Source: GCA-003244245 sp964250265
Lineage (GTDB): Bacteria; Actinomycetota; Actinomycetes; Mycobacteriales; Pseudonocardiaceae
Reading direction: 5' to 3'
Assembly: GCA_964250265.1 (NCBI GenBank)
Contig: CAXUFG010000045.1
Span: forward strand, 1-26,917
Length of the DNA: 26,917 nt
Part shown: piece after piece, positions 8,195 to 16,311 of the stretch
How positions within the stretch are numbered: position 1 is the first letter of the stretch
How the letters are laid out: each line of letters opens with the position of its first letter
Translations under genes and position numbers: made by a program
The notes under the pieces: generated by a model
Told to the model about the DNA's origin: nothing
Databases searched by the model: none
Seen by the model: the letters and a program-made list of their open reading frames with translations, nothing else

Positions 8195-9031
8195 TCAGCG
8201 TCGGGCTGACGGGGGTGGCACGACGGGGCCGCAGTCGCCGTCCGGGGCCTCGTCCAGATCCACGATCACCGGTGCGTGGTCGCTGGGGGCGCTGCCCTTG
8301 CGGGCCGCCCGGTCCACCCAGGCCGCGCGCGTCCGTGGGGCGACTTCGTCGCCAGCGAGCACCAGGTCGATTCGCATCCCCAGGTCCTGGTGGAACATGC
8401 CGGCGCGGTAGTCCCAGTAAGTGAAGATCCGCTCGTCGGGCCAGCGTTCTCGGACCACATCGTGCAACCCGAGGGCCTGCAGAGCGTCGCGCTCCGGGGG
8501 TGTGACGTGCGTGGATGTGGTGTAGGCGGCCGGGTCGTAGACGTCCTCGTCGCTGGGTGCCACGTTCATGTCGCCACAGACCACGCTCGACGCGGGATCT
8601 CCGGCGGCGACGGTGGCTCGCAGCGCGGCCAGCCACTCCAGTTTGTAGCGGTAGTGCGGGTCGTCGGGGGTGCGGCCATTGGGTACATACACCGAGCTGA
8701 CCCGCAATCCGGCGCAGGTCGCAGACACCGCCCTGGCCTCGGGCTCCGGACCCACACCCACAGGATTGACCGGCTCATCGAGCAGCCCGGTGACGACGTC
8801 ATCCAAACCGACCCGGGAGGCGATCGCAACCCCGTTCCATCTGCCGTCACCGTGGTGGGCCACCGCATACCCCCGCTCGGTCAGCGCAGGGCGAACCAGC
8901 TCGTCGAAGGCATCCGCGGGCAACTTCGTCTCCTGCAAGCACACCACATCCACCCGCCGCTGATCCAACCACGGCACCAACCGCGGCATCCTCGACCGCA
9001 CCGAGTTCACATTCCACGTCGCCAACCGCAC
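8195..9031 (-). CDS. xthA: Exodeoxyribonuclease III (AP endonuclease)
   Basis: A magnesium-dependent 3'-5' exonuclease and AP endonuclease of base excision repair, EEP superfamily. Motifs: TWNVNSVR near the start, VCLQETK (catalytic Glu), YVPNGR, CGDMNVAPSD (Asp/Asn), YWDYRAGMFHQDLGMRIDLVL and the terminal SDHAP (catalytic His). At 278 residues it has family length. GTG 9031 gives the usual start VRLATWNVNS; the frame also has a GTG at 9040. A long hairpin (9056-9123) lies between it and the upstream Nudix gene. Confidence 0.95.
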   Translation of the reverse strand: MRLATWNVNSVRSRMPRLVPWLDQRRVDVVCLQETKLPADAFDELVRPALTERGYAVAHHGDGRWNGVAIASRVGLDDVVTGLLDEPVNPVGVGPEPEARAVSATCAGLRVSSVYVPNGRTPDDPHYRYKLEWLAALRATVAAGDPASSVVCGDMNVAPSDEDVYDPAAYTTSTHVTPPERDALQALGLHDVVRERWPDERIFTYWDYRAGMFHQDLGMRIDLVLAGDEVAPRTRAAWVDRAARKGSAPSDHAPVIVDLDEAPDGDCGPVVPPPSARR

Positions 9032-9055
9032 GCCGACCACGCTATCGCGTCCCGA

Positions 9056-9123
9056 CTCGCATTCAGCGGGCTCGGCGGGGTTATTGACGTCCGGATAACC
9101 CCGCCGAGCCCGCTGAATGCGGG
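9056..9123. repeat. Long perfect intergenic hairpin, copy 1
   Basis: The arms at 9059-9084 and 9095-9120 are perfect reverse complements (26 bp) around the 10-base loop TGACGTCCGG; pairing extends a few bases outward to 9056/9123 with one G-U. It lies between the Nudix gene and xthA, and its right arm and loop code for the last residues of the Nudix protein. A second copy with compensatory changes starts at 26870. It could act as a terminator, an mRNA stabiliser or a REP/BIME-like element. Confidence 0.95.
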
Positions 9124-9680
9124 ATGGGGGCGAGGTGGGCGACGCGAGTGCGCCGGCGGTGCAGGACGACCTCGCGAAACTGGTGCAGGATCGCGGCGGT
9201 GGGGGCCGGTATCCACTCGCCGTGCAGCGGTAGTCGGATCATGGGGCGGTCCGATTCCGCACTCGCCACGAATACCGGCTCGACGTCCAGATCGCTGAAG
9301 GGAACAGCGAGGAACTCGTGGTGGATCCCACCGAGACCGACCCAGAGCACCACTGGCGTGATCACAAGTCGGCTGTGGGTGAGATAATCGTCGAGTAACC
9401 CGAGCGCCGACTGCGGTGGCAGGTGGATCCCGAGGTCCCCCGCGAGCTGGGCGCACACCCCGCGTGATGCAGACTCCCAGCGGCCGGCCCGCCGGCCGGG
9501 CAAGGCGAGTTGTCCAGACTTCCCGCCCACGGAATCGACGCGCCGGGTCAGCAGCACAGCGGGGCCATCGGCGCCGGTCACAATGGCGACGGCCACTGCG
9601 GCCCGCTGGGAGCCCCACCGCCTGATGCGGCGCCGGCGGAAGCGCCGCAGCGCATCCCGGATCTCTTCGGGCGGGCTCAC
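9081..9680 (-). CDS. Nudix-fold protein with a degenerate Nudix box (CoA diphosphatase-like)
   Basis: A 199-residue protein. The context matches the CoA/NUDT7-type Nudix group: AVLLTRRV, GKSGQLALPG, and LGLLDDYLTHSRLVITPVV after the box. The box itself (consensus GX5EX7REUXEEXGU) is broken: the conserved Gly is Arg63, and REUXEEXGU reads AQLAGDLGI (residues 77-85), so the catalytic Arg and Glu residues are Ala, Gln, Gly and Asp; only Glu69 remains. It is therefore probably not a normal hydrolase. The start is GTG 9680, overlapping the mshB stop (GTGA), so it is translationally coupled to mshB. The last codons lie in the long hairpin. Confidence 0.7.
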   Translation of the reverse strand: MSPPEEIRDALRRFRRRRIRRWGSQRAAVAVAIVTGADGPAVLLTRRVDSVGGKSGQLALPGRRAGRWESASRGVCAQLAGDLGIHLPPQSALGLLDDYLTHSRLVITPVVLWVGLGGIHHEFLAVPFSDLDVEPVFVASAESDRPMIRLPLHGEWIPAPTAAILHQFREVVLHRRRTRVAHLAPIPHSAGSAGLSGRQ

Positions 9681-10528
9681 GCAGAATCCTCCAGACCGGC
9701 GAACAGATCATCCTCCCAGCTGTGCGGTCCCGACCCCGGGCCGCGCTCACCGCGGACCAATACATAGTGCTCCACCGCGAACTCAGGGATCTTGCTGAAG
9801 ACGGCGAGGAACCCGTGCTCCAGATCCACCTGGCTGCGATGCGCTCGCAGCGCGGCGACCTTGCTACTCAGGTACTCCCGCCCATCGACCACGGCGGTGA
9901 TCTCCTCGTCGGGCAGCGAGTTGGGCATTCCGTCCAATGAGGACAGCATCCCGGCGTCCACCGCAGCCTGTATCGCCTGACGCGGCAACGTCATCCAGTA
10001 AACCTTCGCCACCTGCCACGGCGGGCCCAGCTCCGGTGCGAAATCAGGGTCGGCAGCGGGATCGAGCGAGGCCATCGTCACCCGGTTCGCCTGGATGTGA
10101 TCGGGATGCCCGTACCCGCCACCGGCGTCGTAGGTCACCACCACCTGCGGGCGCTCGGCACGCAGGAGCTCGACCAACGCCGGCACGGCCTCAGCGAGGT
10201 CAGCACCGGCGAACGCACCGGGATGCCCGCCCACGGGGATCCCGCTGTCCTGCCAGCGACCGCGCCCACCAAGCCAATGGTGCCGCGCGGTGCCCAGCAC
10301 CTTCAATGCCTCGGCCAGCTCGGCCTCCCGGTGCAGGGCCAGCCCGTCGGGGCTGGCGTCGCGCAACCCGGCCAGCTCGGGTGTGACGATCTCGCCGACC
10401 TCGCCGCGGGTGCATGTCACCAGCACCACGGTGGCGCCCTGCCGGGCATAGCTGATCATGGTGGCGCCGGTCATGGATGACTCGTCGTCGGGGTGGGCGT
10501 GCACCAACAGCAACCGGCGATCACCCAT
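9677..10528 (-). CDS. mshB: Mycothiol biosynthesis deacetylase MshB
   Basis: MshB removes the acetyl group from GlcNAc-inositol in the second enzymatic step to mycothiol, the main thiol of actinobacteria. It has the zinc motif HAHPDDESS (residues 10-18), VTYDAGGGYGHPDH (second zinc His) and the family C-terminus with HYVLVRGERG. The length is 283 residues. The start is ATG 10528 with GGTGG upstream. It is followed by the coupled Nudix gene. The 108 bp between it and the upstream TenA-like gene could hold its own promoter, but none is clear. Confidence 0.93.
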   Translation of the reverse strand: MGDRRLLLVHAHPDDESSMTGATMISYARQGATVVLVTCTRGEVGEIVTPELAGLRDASPDGLALHREAELAEALKVLGTARHHWLGGRGRWQDSGIPVGGHPGAFAGADLAEAVPALVELLRAERPQVVVTYDAGGGYGHPDHIQANRVTMASLDPAADPDFAPELGPPWQVAKVYWMTLPRQAIQAAVDAGMLSSLDGMPNSLPDEEITAVVDGREYLSSKVAALRAHRSQVDLEHGFLAVFSKIPEFAVEHYVLVRGERGPGSGPHSWEDDLFAGLEDSA

Positions 10529-10636
10529 CAGACCACCGATCCCTTCCTGCCAGCTTCACGGTTGCGCGGCACCCGGTCGGGGATGATTGTGCACCCGGAC
10601 GGGCGACCCATCATTCCGGGATCCGGCCTGGAGCAC

Positions 10637-11290
10637 CTAGCGGGGCAGGCTGTCCCAGAAGAGCAACTCGTAAGCCTGCAGCAACCTGGCCGCCCGGGCG
10701 ATGGCGGCCGGATCGACACCCTCGGCAAGCCCGACGTCGATCACCGCCAGGCTGATCTGCTCCAGCTCCGTGCTCGGACCGGCGAAATGCGCGAAGAAGG
10801 TGCAGTCTCCCGACGTCAGCTGGTAGTTGCTCGGCAGGGCGCCGGCCATCCGGCCGCAGCAGTCTCCCCAGGCATCCAGGTTCACCAGGAACGCGCATGC
10901 GACCTCTGCCGGCGTGCCATCGCGGGCCAAGCGAGCCACGTAGGACGGGTACACCTGGCAGCCTGGCACCGGCTCGTAGCCCTGGCGGGCCACACCGTCG
11001 AGCCCCATCGCGGTCGCGAAGGCCTCCAGGCTGCGCAGGGCGGCCCGCTCTCCGGCAGCCAAGCCTGCCAGATAGCCATGAGCTGGATCGGCGGGAAACC
11101 GCTGCGCAAGCATCTCGAAGCTGTATTGATCACTGGGTATGATCTGGAGTTGCTCGCCCGCGAAGGCGCGCAGGGCGCCCGCGGAAAGCCGCCCGGCCTC
11201 CAGCTCCGCTAGCCATGAGTTGCCCTTGATGCGTTCCTCGACATCAGCCAAGTCCCGCCGGACCCGGGTGCACAACTCCTGCGCATCCAT
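10637..11290 (-). CDS. TenA-like protein (haem oxygenase-like fold)
   Basis: A 217-residue all-helical protein from ATG 11290, which has GGGGAGG upstream; the frame extends further but its extra residues (CCHRSGAGRCSAKRW) look non-coding. Segments such as LQIIPSDQYSFEMLAQRF, NLDAWGDCCGRM, FFAHFAGPS and LFWDSLPR fit the TenA/thiaminase II and related C4-pyrroloquinoline-type superfamily. Classic TenA hydrolyses aminopyrimidine in thiamine salvage, but many actinobacterial members have no proven role, and there are no thi genes nearby. It is transcribed divergently from gltB. Confidence 0.6.
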   Translation of the reverse strand: MDAQELCTRVRRDLADVEERIKGNSWLAELEAGRLSAGALRAFAGEQLQIIPSDQYSFEMLAQRFPADPAHGYLAGLAAGERAALRSLEAFATAMGLDGVARQGYEPVPGCQVYPSYVARLARDGTPAEVACAFLVNLDAWGDCCGRMAGALPSNYQLTSGDCTFFAHFAGPSTELEQISLAVIDVGLAEGVDPAAIARAARLLQAYELLFWDSLPR

Positions 11291-11426
11291 CGTGATGACC
11301 CCTCCCCACCGCTTTGCCGAGCATCGACCAGCTCCGCTGCGGTGGCAACACATTTCGCGCTTTCGATCTTATTGGGGTGTATGGCTCGCTTTGCGCAACC
11401 GACAAACGGGGTTCCTGGGCGGTATC

Positions 11427-11531
11427 ATGACGAGTTCCGAGTTCAAGGCACCAACGAAGGTGGTATCAAACCCCGGGAGGGATCCGGTGCGGTCGGGACT
11501 CCGCGCCGCCGGGGCCGCACGTCACAAGTGA
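11427..11531 (+). CDS. Possible 34-residue leader ORF upstream of gltB
   Basis: ATG 11427 to TGA 11531 reads MTSSEFKAPTKVVSNPGRD and ends AAGAARHK. It lies about 100 bp before gltB. It is basic, resembles nothing I know, and has only a weak ribosome binding site (GGCGG). It could be a leader peptide or chance. Confidence 0.15.
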   Translation: MTSSEFKAPTKVVSNPGRDPVRSGLRAAGAARHK

Positions 11532-11571
11532 TAACGACTCGGTAACCCGCTGAGGTAACCTGCGATTACCG
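11530..11571. promoter_or_regulatory. Candidate GlnR-like nitrogen regulator site
   Basis: ATAAC (11531-11535), six bases, GTAAC (11542-11546), eight bases, GTAAC (11555-11559), then an inverse GGTAAT at 11565-11570. Actinobacterial GlnR binds pairs of GTnAC/GnAAC boxes spaced 6 bp apart, and gltBD is a plausible nitrogen-regulated target. The 11-bp step of the first two boxes fits; the second boxes do not match the consensus well. Confidence 0.3.
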
Positions 11572-11635
11572 CAGAAGGGTGCACGTCGTCCCGGTGCGTG
11601 TATCGAACTGTAATCGAGACGACGGGGAGGTGCTC

Positions 11636-14600
11636 GTGAGCGCTAACCACCTGCCTGCAGGACCCAGCTCCCGCCAACAAGGTCTGTACGACCCCGCCTA
11701 TGAGCACGACGCCTGCGGGGTGGCCTTCGTGGCCGACCTCGCCGGCCGCCGCGATCACGGCATCGTGCAGAAGGCGCTCACTGCGCTGCGCAATCTCGAA
11801 CATCGGGGCGCCCGGGGCGGGGAACCAGACACCGGTGACGGCGCCGGGATCTTGCTCCAGGTTCCCGACGACTTCCTCCGGCAGGTCGTCGACTTCGAGC
11901 TGCCGCAACCGGGTCGGTACGCGGTGGGTACCGCTTTCCTGCCCAGCGACGGCCCCCGTGATGGTGCTGCTGAGGTGATAGCGGCCATCGAGAACATCGC
12001 GGCGCAGGAGGGCATGCGGGTGCTGGGCTGGCGGGAGCTGCCGGTCAACCCCGAGGGGGTCGGGCCGACCGCCCGCTCGGCGATGCCGCAATTCCGCCAG
12101 CTCTTCCTTGCCGGAAACGGAAACCAGTCCGGGCTGGAGCTCGAGCGGCTGGTGTACTGCGTGCGCAAACGCGCCGAGCACGACCTCGACGTCTACTTCC
12201 CGAGCCTGTCCGGGCGCACCATCGTCTACAAGGGAATGCTCACCGAGGAACAGCTGGTGAGCTTCTATCCGGATCTCTCCGACGAGCGGGTCACCAGCTC
12301 GCTGGCGCTGGTGCATTCCCGGTTCTCCACCAACACCTTCCCGTCCTGGCCGCTGGCACACCCGTACCGCTACGTCTCGCACAATGGTGAGATCAACACG
12401 CTGCGCGGTAACCGGAACTGGATGCGCGCGCGGGAGAGCAAGCTCGCCACCGACCTGATCCCTGGCGATCTGGATCGGATCTACCCCATCGTCGCCCCGG
12501 ACGCCAGCGATTCGGCGTCCTTTGACGAGGTTCTGGAGCTGCTGCACCTGGGTGGCCGCCCGCTGCCGCACGCGGTGCTGATGATGATCCCGGAGGCCTG
12601 GGAGAATCACGCCGAGATGGACCCCGCCCGCCGGGCGTTCTACGAATTCCACTCCACGCTCATGGAGCCCTGGGACGGGCCCGCGCTGGTGGCGTTCACC
12701 GATGGCACCGTGATCGGGGCCGTACTGGACCGCAACGGCCTGCGCCCGGCCCGCTACTGGGTCACCGAGGACGGCCTGGTGGTGCTGGCCAGCGAGGTCG
12801 GGGTGCTCGACATCGACCCCGCCACCGTGGTGCGCAAGGGGCGGCTGGAACCGGGCCGGATGTTCCTCGCCGACACCGCGGCCGGACGGATCGTCGGCGA
12901 CGACGAGATCAAGGGTCGGCTGGCCGCCGAGCACCCCTACGCCGACTGGATCGCCCGTGGCCTGACCCAGCTGGAGGACCTGCCCGAACGCGAACGCGAG
13001 ATACCCACGCACGCCTCGCTGGTGCGCCGCCAGCAGTCGCTCGGCTACACCCAGGAGGAGCTCGCGGTACTGCTGGCGCCGATGGCGCTGACCGGCGCGG
13101 AGCCGATCGGCTCGATGGGCAACGACGCGCCGCTGGCCCCGTTCTCGGAGCAGTCCCGGCCCTTGTACGACTACTTCACCCAGCTGTTCGCCCAGGTCAC
13201 CAACCCGCCGCTGGACGCGATCCGGGAGGAGCTGGTGACCTCGCTGCAGGCCCAGCTCGGGGCGCAGCCCAACCTGCTGGTCTCCGACGGCGACTCCTGC
13301 CGGCGGATCGTGCTGCCGTTCCCGGTGCTGGACAACGACGAGCTCGCCAAGATCGTTCACATCAACGACGACGGCGAGTGGCCGGAGTACCAGGCCGTCG
13401 CTGTCCGGGGCCTCTACAAGGTGCACGGTGGCGGCGCGGCGTTGGTGCACCGGATCAACGAGATCTGCGTCGAGGTCGCCGAGGCCGTCGAGGACGGCGC
13501 CCGGCTGATCGTGCTCTCCGGCCGGGGGGTCGACGCCGACTACGCGTCGATCCCCTCGCTGTTGCTCACCGGCGCGGTGCACCACCATCTGGTGCGGGAG
13601 AAGACCCGCACCCAGGTCGGCCTGATCGTCGAGGCGGCGGATGCCCGCGAGGTGCACCACGTCGCGCTGCTGATCGGCTACGGCGCTGCCGCCGTCAACC
13701 CCTATCTGGCGATGGCCACTGTGGAGGACCTCGCCGAGCGGGGCCATCTCAACGGCATCGATGGCAAGACCGCCACCCGGAACCTGATCAAGGCGCTGGG
13801 CAAGGGCGTGCGCAAGACGATGTCCAAGATGGGTGTGTCCACAGTGGCCTCCTACACCGGCGCGCAGATCTTCGAGGCGATCGGTCTGGGGCCGGAGGTC
13901 ATCGATTCCTGCTTCACCGGTACCACCTCCCGGCTCGGCGGGGTCGGTTTCGACACGCTGGCCGAGGAGGTCGCGAGGTGGCACCGCCTGGCCTTCCCAG
14001 CTGACGGCGTGCGTGCCCCGCACCAGGAGCTCTCGATCGGCGGCGACTACCAGTGGCGCCGTGAAGGCGAGGCGCACGTCTTCAACCCCCAGACCGTGTT
14101 CAAGCTGCAGCACTCCACCAGGGCAGGCCGCTACGAGATCTTCAAGGAATACACCCGGCTGGTCGACGACCAGTCGCAGCGGCTGATGACCCTGCGCGGG
14201 CTGTTCACCTTCCGCGAGGGCCTGCGCCCGAAGGTGGCCCTGGAAGAGGTGGAGGCCGTTGAATCGATCGTCAAGCGGTTCGCGACCGGCGCCATCTCCT
14301 ACGGATCCATCTCCAAGGAGATGCACGAGACGCTGGCCATCGCGATGAACCGTCTCGGCGCCAAGTCCAACACTGGTGAGGGTGGCGAGGACGCCGACCG
14401 CTACACCCGCGACCTCAACGGGGACCTGCGCCGCTCCGCGATCAAGCAGGTGGCCTCCGGGCGCTTTGGCGTGACCAGTGAATACCTGGTCAACGCCGAC
14501 GACCTGCAGATCAAGATCTCGCAGGGCGCCAAGCCCGGTGAGGGTGGGCAACTGCCCGGTACCAAGGTGTACCCGTGGATCGCCAAGACCCGGTACTCCA

Positions 14601-16198
14601 CCCCCGGGGTGGGGCTGATCTCGCCGCCGCCGCACCACGACATCTACTCCATCGAGGACATCAAGCAGCTGATCCACGATCTGAAGAACGCCAACCCGGC
14701 CGCCCGGGTGCACGTGAAGCTGGTGAGCGAGGTCGGGGTTGGCACGGTGGCCGCCGGGGTGGCCAAGGCCTACTCCGACGTGGTGCTCATCTCCGGTCAC
14801 GACGGTGGCACCGGGGCCTCCCCGCTGTCCTCGATCAAGCACGCCGGCACGCCCTGGGAGCTGGGCCTGGCCGAGACCCAGCAGACGCTGATCGCCAACA
14901 AGCTGCGAGACCGGATCGTCGTGCAGACCGACGGCCAGCTCAAGACCGGCCGGGACGTCGTGATCGCCGCTCTGCTGGGCGCCGAGGAGTACGGCTTCGC
15001 CACCGCCCCCCTGGTGGTCTCCGGCTGCATCATGATGCGGGTCTGCCACCTGGACACCTGCCCAGTGGGGGTGGCCACTCAGAACCCAGTGCTGCGCGCG
15101 AAGTTCACCGGCAAGGCCGAGTACGTGGTCAACTTCTTCGAGTTCATCGCGCAGGAGGTACGCGAGTACCTGGCCGAACTCGGGTTCCGCAGCCTGGAAG
15201 AGGCCATCGGCCGCACCGAGGTGCTGGACACCCGCCCCGCAATCGACCACTGGAAGGCCGCCGGGCTGGATCTCTCGCCCATCCTGCACGTTCCCTCCGG
15301 TGCCGCCGACGCCCCTCGGCGCCGGACCCGGGAACAGGACCACGGGCTCGACAAGGCCCTGGACAACACGCTCATCGCCCTGGCCGAGGGGGCACTGGAC
15401 GGCGGTGAGCCGGTGCGGCTGGACCTGCCGGTACGCAACGTCAATCGCACCGTCGGCACCATGCTGGGCCACCACCTGACCCGCCGCTGGGGTGGCGAGG
15501 GGCTGCCCGACAACACCATCGACATCACGCTGACCGGCTCGGCCGGCCAGTCCTTGGGGGCCTTCCTGCCCCGCGGGATCACCCTGCGGCTGGTGGGCGA
15601 TGCCAACGACTACGTCGGCAAGGGCCTATCCGGTGGGCGGATCACCGTCCGCCCACACCCCGACACGCAGTTCACTGCGGAGCACAACATCATCGCGGGC
15701 AACGTGATCCTCTACGGCGCCACGTCCGGGGAACTGTTCCTGCGCGGGATAGTCGGGGAGCGCTTCTGCGTGCGCAATTCGGGCGCGCTGGCCGTCGTCG
15801 AGGGCGTCGGTGATCACGGCTGTGAGTACATGACCGGCGGCCAGGTGGTGGTGCTCGGGCCGACCGGACGTAACTTCGCAGCCGGCATGTCCGGTGGCGT
15901 CGCCTACGTGCTCGACCTCGACGAGTCTGTTGTGGGGGCCAGAGTCAATCGGGAGATGGTCGACCTGGACCCGCTGACCGACGAGGACCGCGCGATCTTG
16001 GCTGATGCGGTAGGGCGCCACCACGCCGAAACCGGCTCAACCGTGGCCCACGCCCTACTGGCCGACTGGGACACCGCCGTAGACCGCTTCGCCAAGATCA
16101 TGCCCAAAGACTTCAAACGCGTCCTGGCCGCCCAAGCCGCCGCCCAGCGCGACGGCCGCGACGTCAACGAGGCCATCATGGAGGCCGCTCATGGCTAG
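11636..16198 (+). CDS. gltB: Glutamate synthase large subunit
   Basis: The large subunit of GOGAT makes glutamate from glutamine and 2-oxoglutarate. From GTG 11636 it has 1520 residues, the family length. The class II amidotransferase domain starts with Cys27 (EHDACGVAFV) after a short propeptide; later features include FSTNTFPSWPLAHPYR, HNGEINTLRGN, the central and FMN domains (GEGGEDADRY, ISQGAKPGEGGQLPG, SGHDGGTGASPL), the 3Fe-4S cysteines 1131, 1137 and 1142 (C-x5-C-x4-C) and the C-terminal beta-helix (GGRITVRP, GATSGELFLRG). GGGGAGG lies upstream. gltD follows after 113 bp. A long opposite-strand open frame across it is a GC-codon shadow. Confidence 0.98.
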   Translation: MSANHLPAGPSSRQQGLYDPAYEHDACGVAFVADLAGRRDHGIVQKALTALRNLEHRGARGGEPDTGDGAGILLQVPDDFLRQVVDFELPQPGRYAVGTAFLPSDGPRDGAAEVIAAIENIAAQEGMRVLGWRELPVNPEGVGPTARSAMPQFRQLFLAGNGNQSGLELERLVYCVRKRAEHDLDVYFPSLSGRTIVYKGMLTEEQLVSFYPDLSDERVTSSLALVHSRFSTNTFPSWPLAHPYRYVSHNGEINTLRGNRNWMRARESKLATDLIPGDLDRIYPIVAPDASDSASFDEVLELLHLGGRPLPHAVLMMIPEAWENHAEMDPARRAFYEFHSTLMEPWDGPALVAFTDGTVIGAVLDRNGLRPARYWVTEDGLVVLASEVGVLDIDPATVVRKGRLEPGRMFLADTAAGRIVGDDEIKGRLAAEHPYADWIARGLTQLEDLPEREREIPTHASLVRRQQSLGYTQEELAVLLAPMALTGAEPIGSMGNDAPLAPFSEQSRPLYDYFTQLFAQVTNPPLDAIREELVTSLQAQLGAQPNLLVSDGDSCRRIVLPFPVLDNDELAKIVHINDDGEWPEYQAVAVRGLYKVHGGGAALVHRINEICVEVAEAVEDGARLIVLSGRGVDADYASIPSLLLTGAVHHHLVREKTRTQVGLIVEAADAREVHHVALLIGYGAAAVNPYLAMATVEDLAERGHLNGIDGKTATRNLIKALGKGVRKTMSKMGVSTVASYTGAQIFEAIGLGPEVIDSCFTGTTSRLGGVGFDTLAEEVARWHRLAFPADGVRAPHQELSIGGDYQWRREGEAHVFNPQTVFKLQHSTRAGRYEIFKEYTRLVDDQSQRLMTLRGLFTFREGLRPKVALEEVEAVESIVKRFATGAISYGSISKEMHETLAIAMNRLGAKSNTGEGGEDADRYTRDLNGDLRRSAIKQVASGRFGVTSEYLVNADDLQIKISQGAKPGEGGQLPGTKVYPWIAKTRYSTPGVGLISPPPHHDIYSIEDIKQLIHDLKNANPAARVHVKLVSEVGVGTVAAGVAKAYSDVVLISGHDGGTGASPLSSIKHAGTPWELGLAETQQTLIANKLRDRIVVQTDGQLKTGRDVVIAALLGAEEYGFATAPLVVSGCIMMRVCHLDTCPVGVATQNPVLRAKFTGKAEYVVNFFEFIAQEVREYLAELGFRSLEEAIGRTEVLDTRPAIDHWKAAGLDLSPILHVPSGAADAPRRRTREQDHGLDKALDNTLIALAEGALDGGEPVRLDLPVRNVNRTVGTMLGHHLTRRWGGEGLPDNTIDITLTGSAGQSLGAFLPRGITLRLVGDANDYVGKGLSGGRITVRPHPDTQFTAEHNIIAGNVILYGATSGELFLRGIVGERFCVRNSGALAVVEGVGDHGCEYMTGGQVVVLGPTGRNFAAGMSGGVAYVLDLDESVVGARVNREMVDLDPLTDEDRAILADAVGRHHAETGSTVAHALLADWDTAVDRFAKIMPKDFKRVLAAQAAAQRDGRDVNEAIMEAAHG

Positions 16199-16222
16199 CT
16201 CTCCCGTGACCAGCCCTCCTGT

Positions 16223-16284
16223 TCCCGAACTCAACAGCAGAGCTGTTCTGGACGTCGCTAAGAGCTCTGCTGTTGAGTTCGGGA
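16223..16284. repeat. Perfect 22-bp hairpin between gltB and gltD
   Basis: The arms 16223-16244 and 16263-16284 are perfect reverse complements, with an 18-base loop containing GGACGTC. No T-tract follows. It fills most of the 113-bp gap between the two subunit genes, so it may attenuate or stabilise the mRNA and set the subunit ratio, or be a mobile palindromic repeat. The sequence differs from the 9056 hairpin, although that loop also contains GACGTC. Confidence 0.95.
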
Positions 16285-16311
16285 GGCTCAGCGCATCGGG
16301 GCGAGGTCGCT

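Larger units (their letters stand above)
11291..11635. promoter_or_regulatory. Divergent TenA-like/gltB intergenic region
   Basis: 345 bp separate the two starts. I see a possible short ORF (11427-11531), three TAAC repeats (11530-11559) and a good gltB ribosome binding site GGGGAGG (11624-11630, 5 bp before GTG 11636). Candidate promoters are weak: TTGCGC and TATCAT near 11390-11428 are too far apart. No tRNA or riboswitch was recognised. Confidence 0.4.

Noticed and set aside
11522..15475. A 1317-residue open frame on the minus strand opposite gltB
   Set aside because: gltB has clear motifs throughout its own frame; the opposite frame is rich in Gly, Asp, Val and His and low-complexity, as expected from the GC codon pattern.
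16273..16311. An earlier TTG start for gltD at 16273
   Set aside because: It lies inside the hairpin, and GltD proteins begin at VADPKGFLTT; GTG 16312 has a better ribosome binding site.
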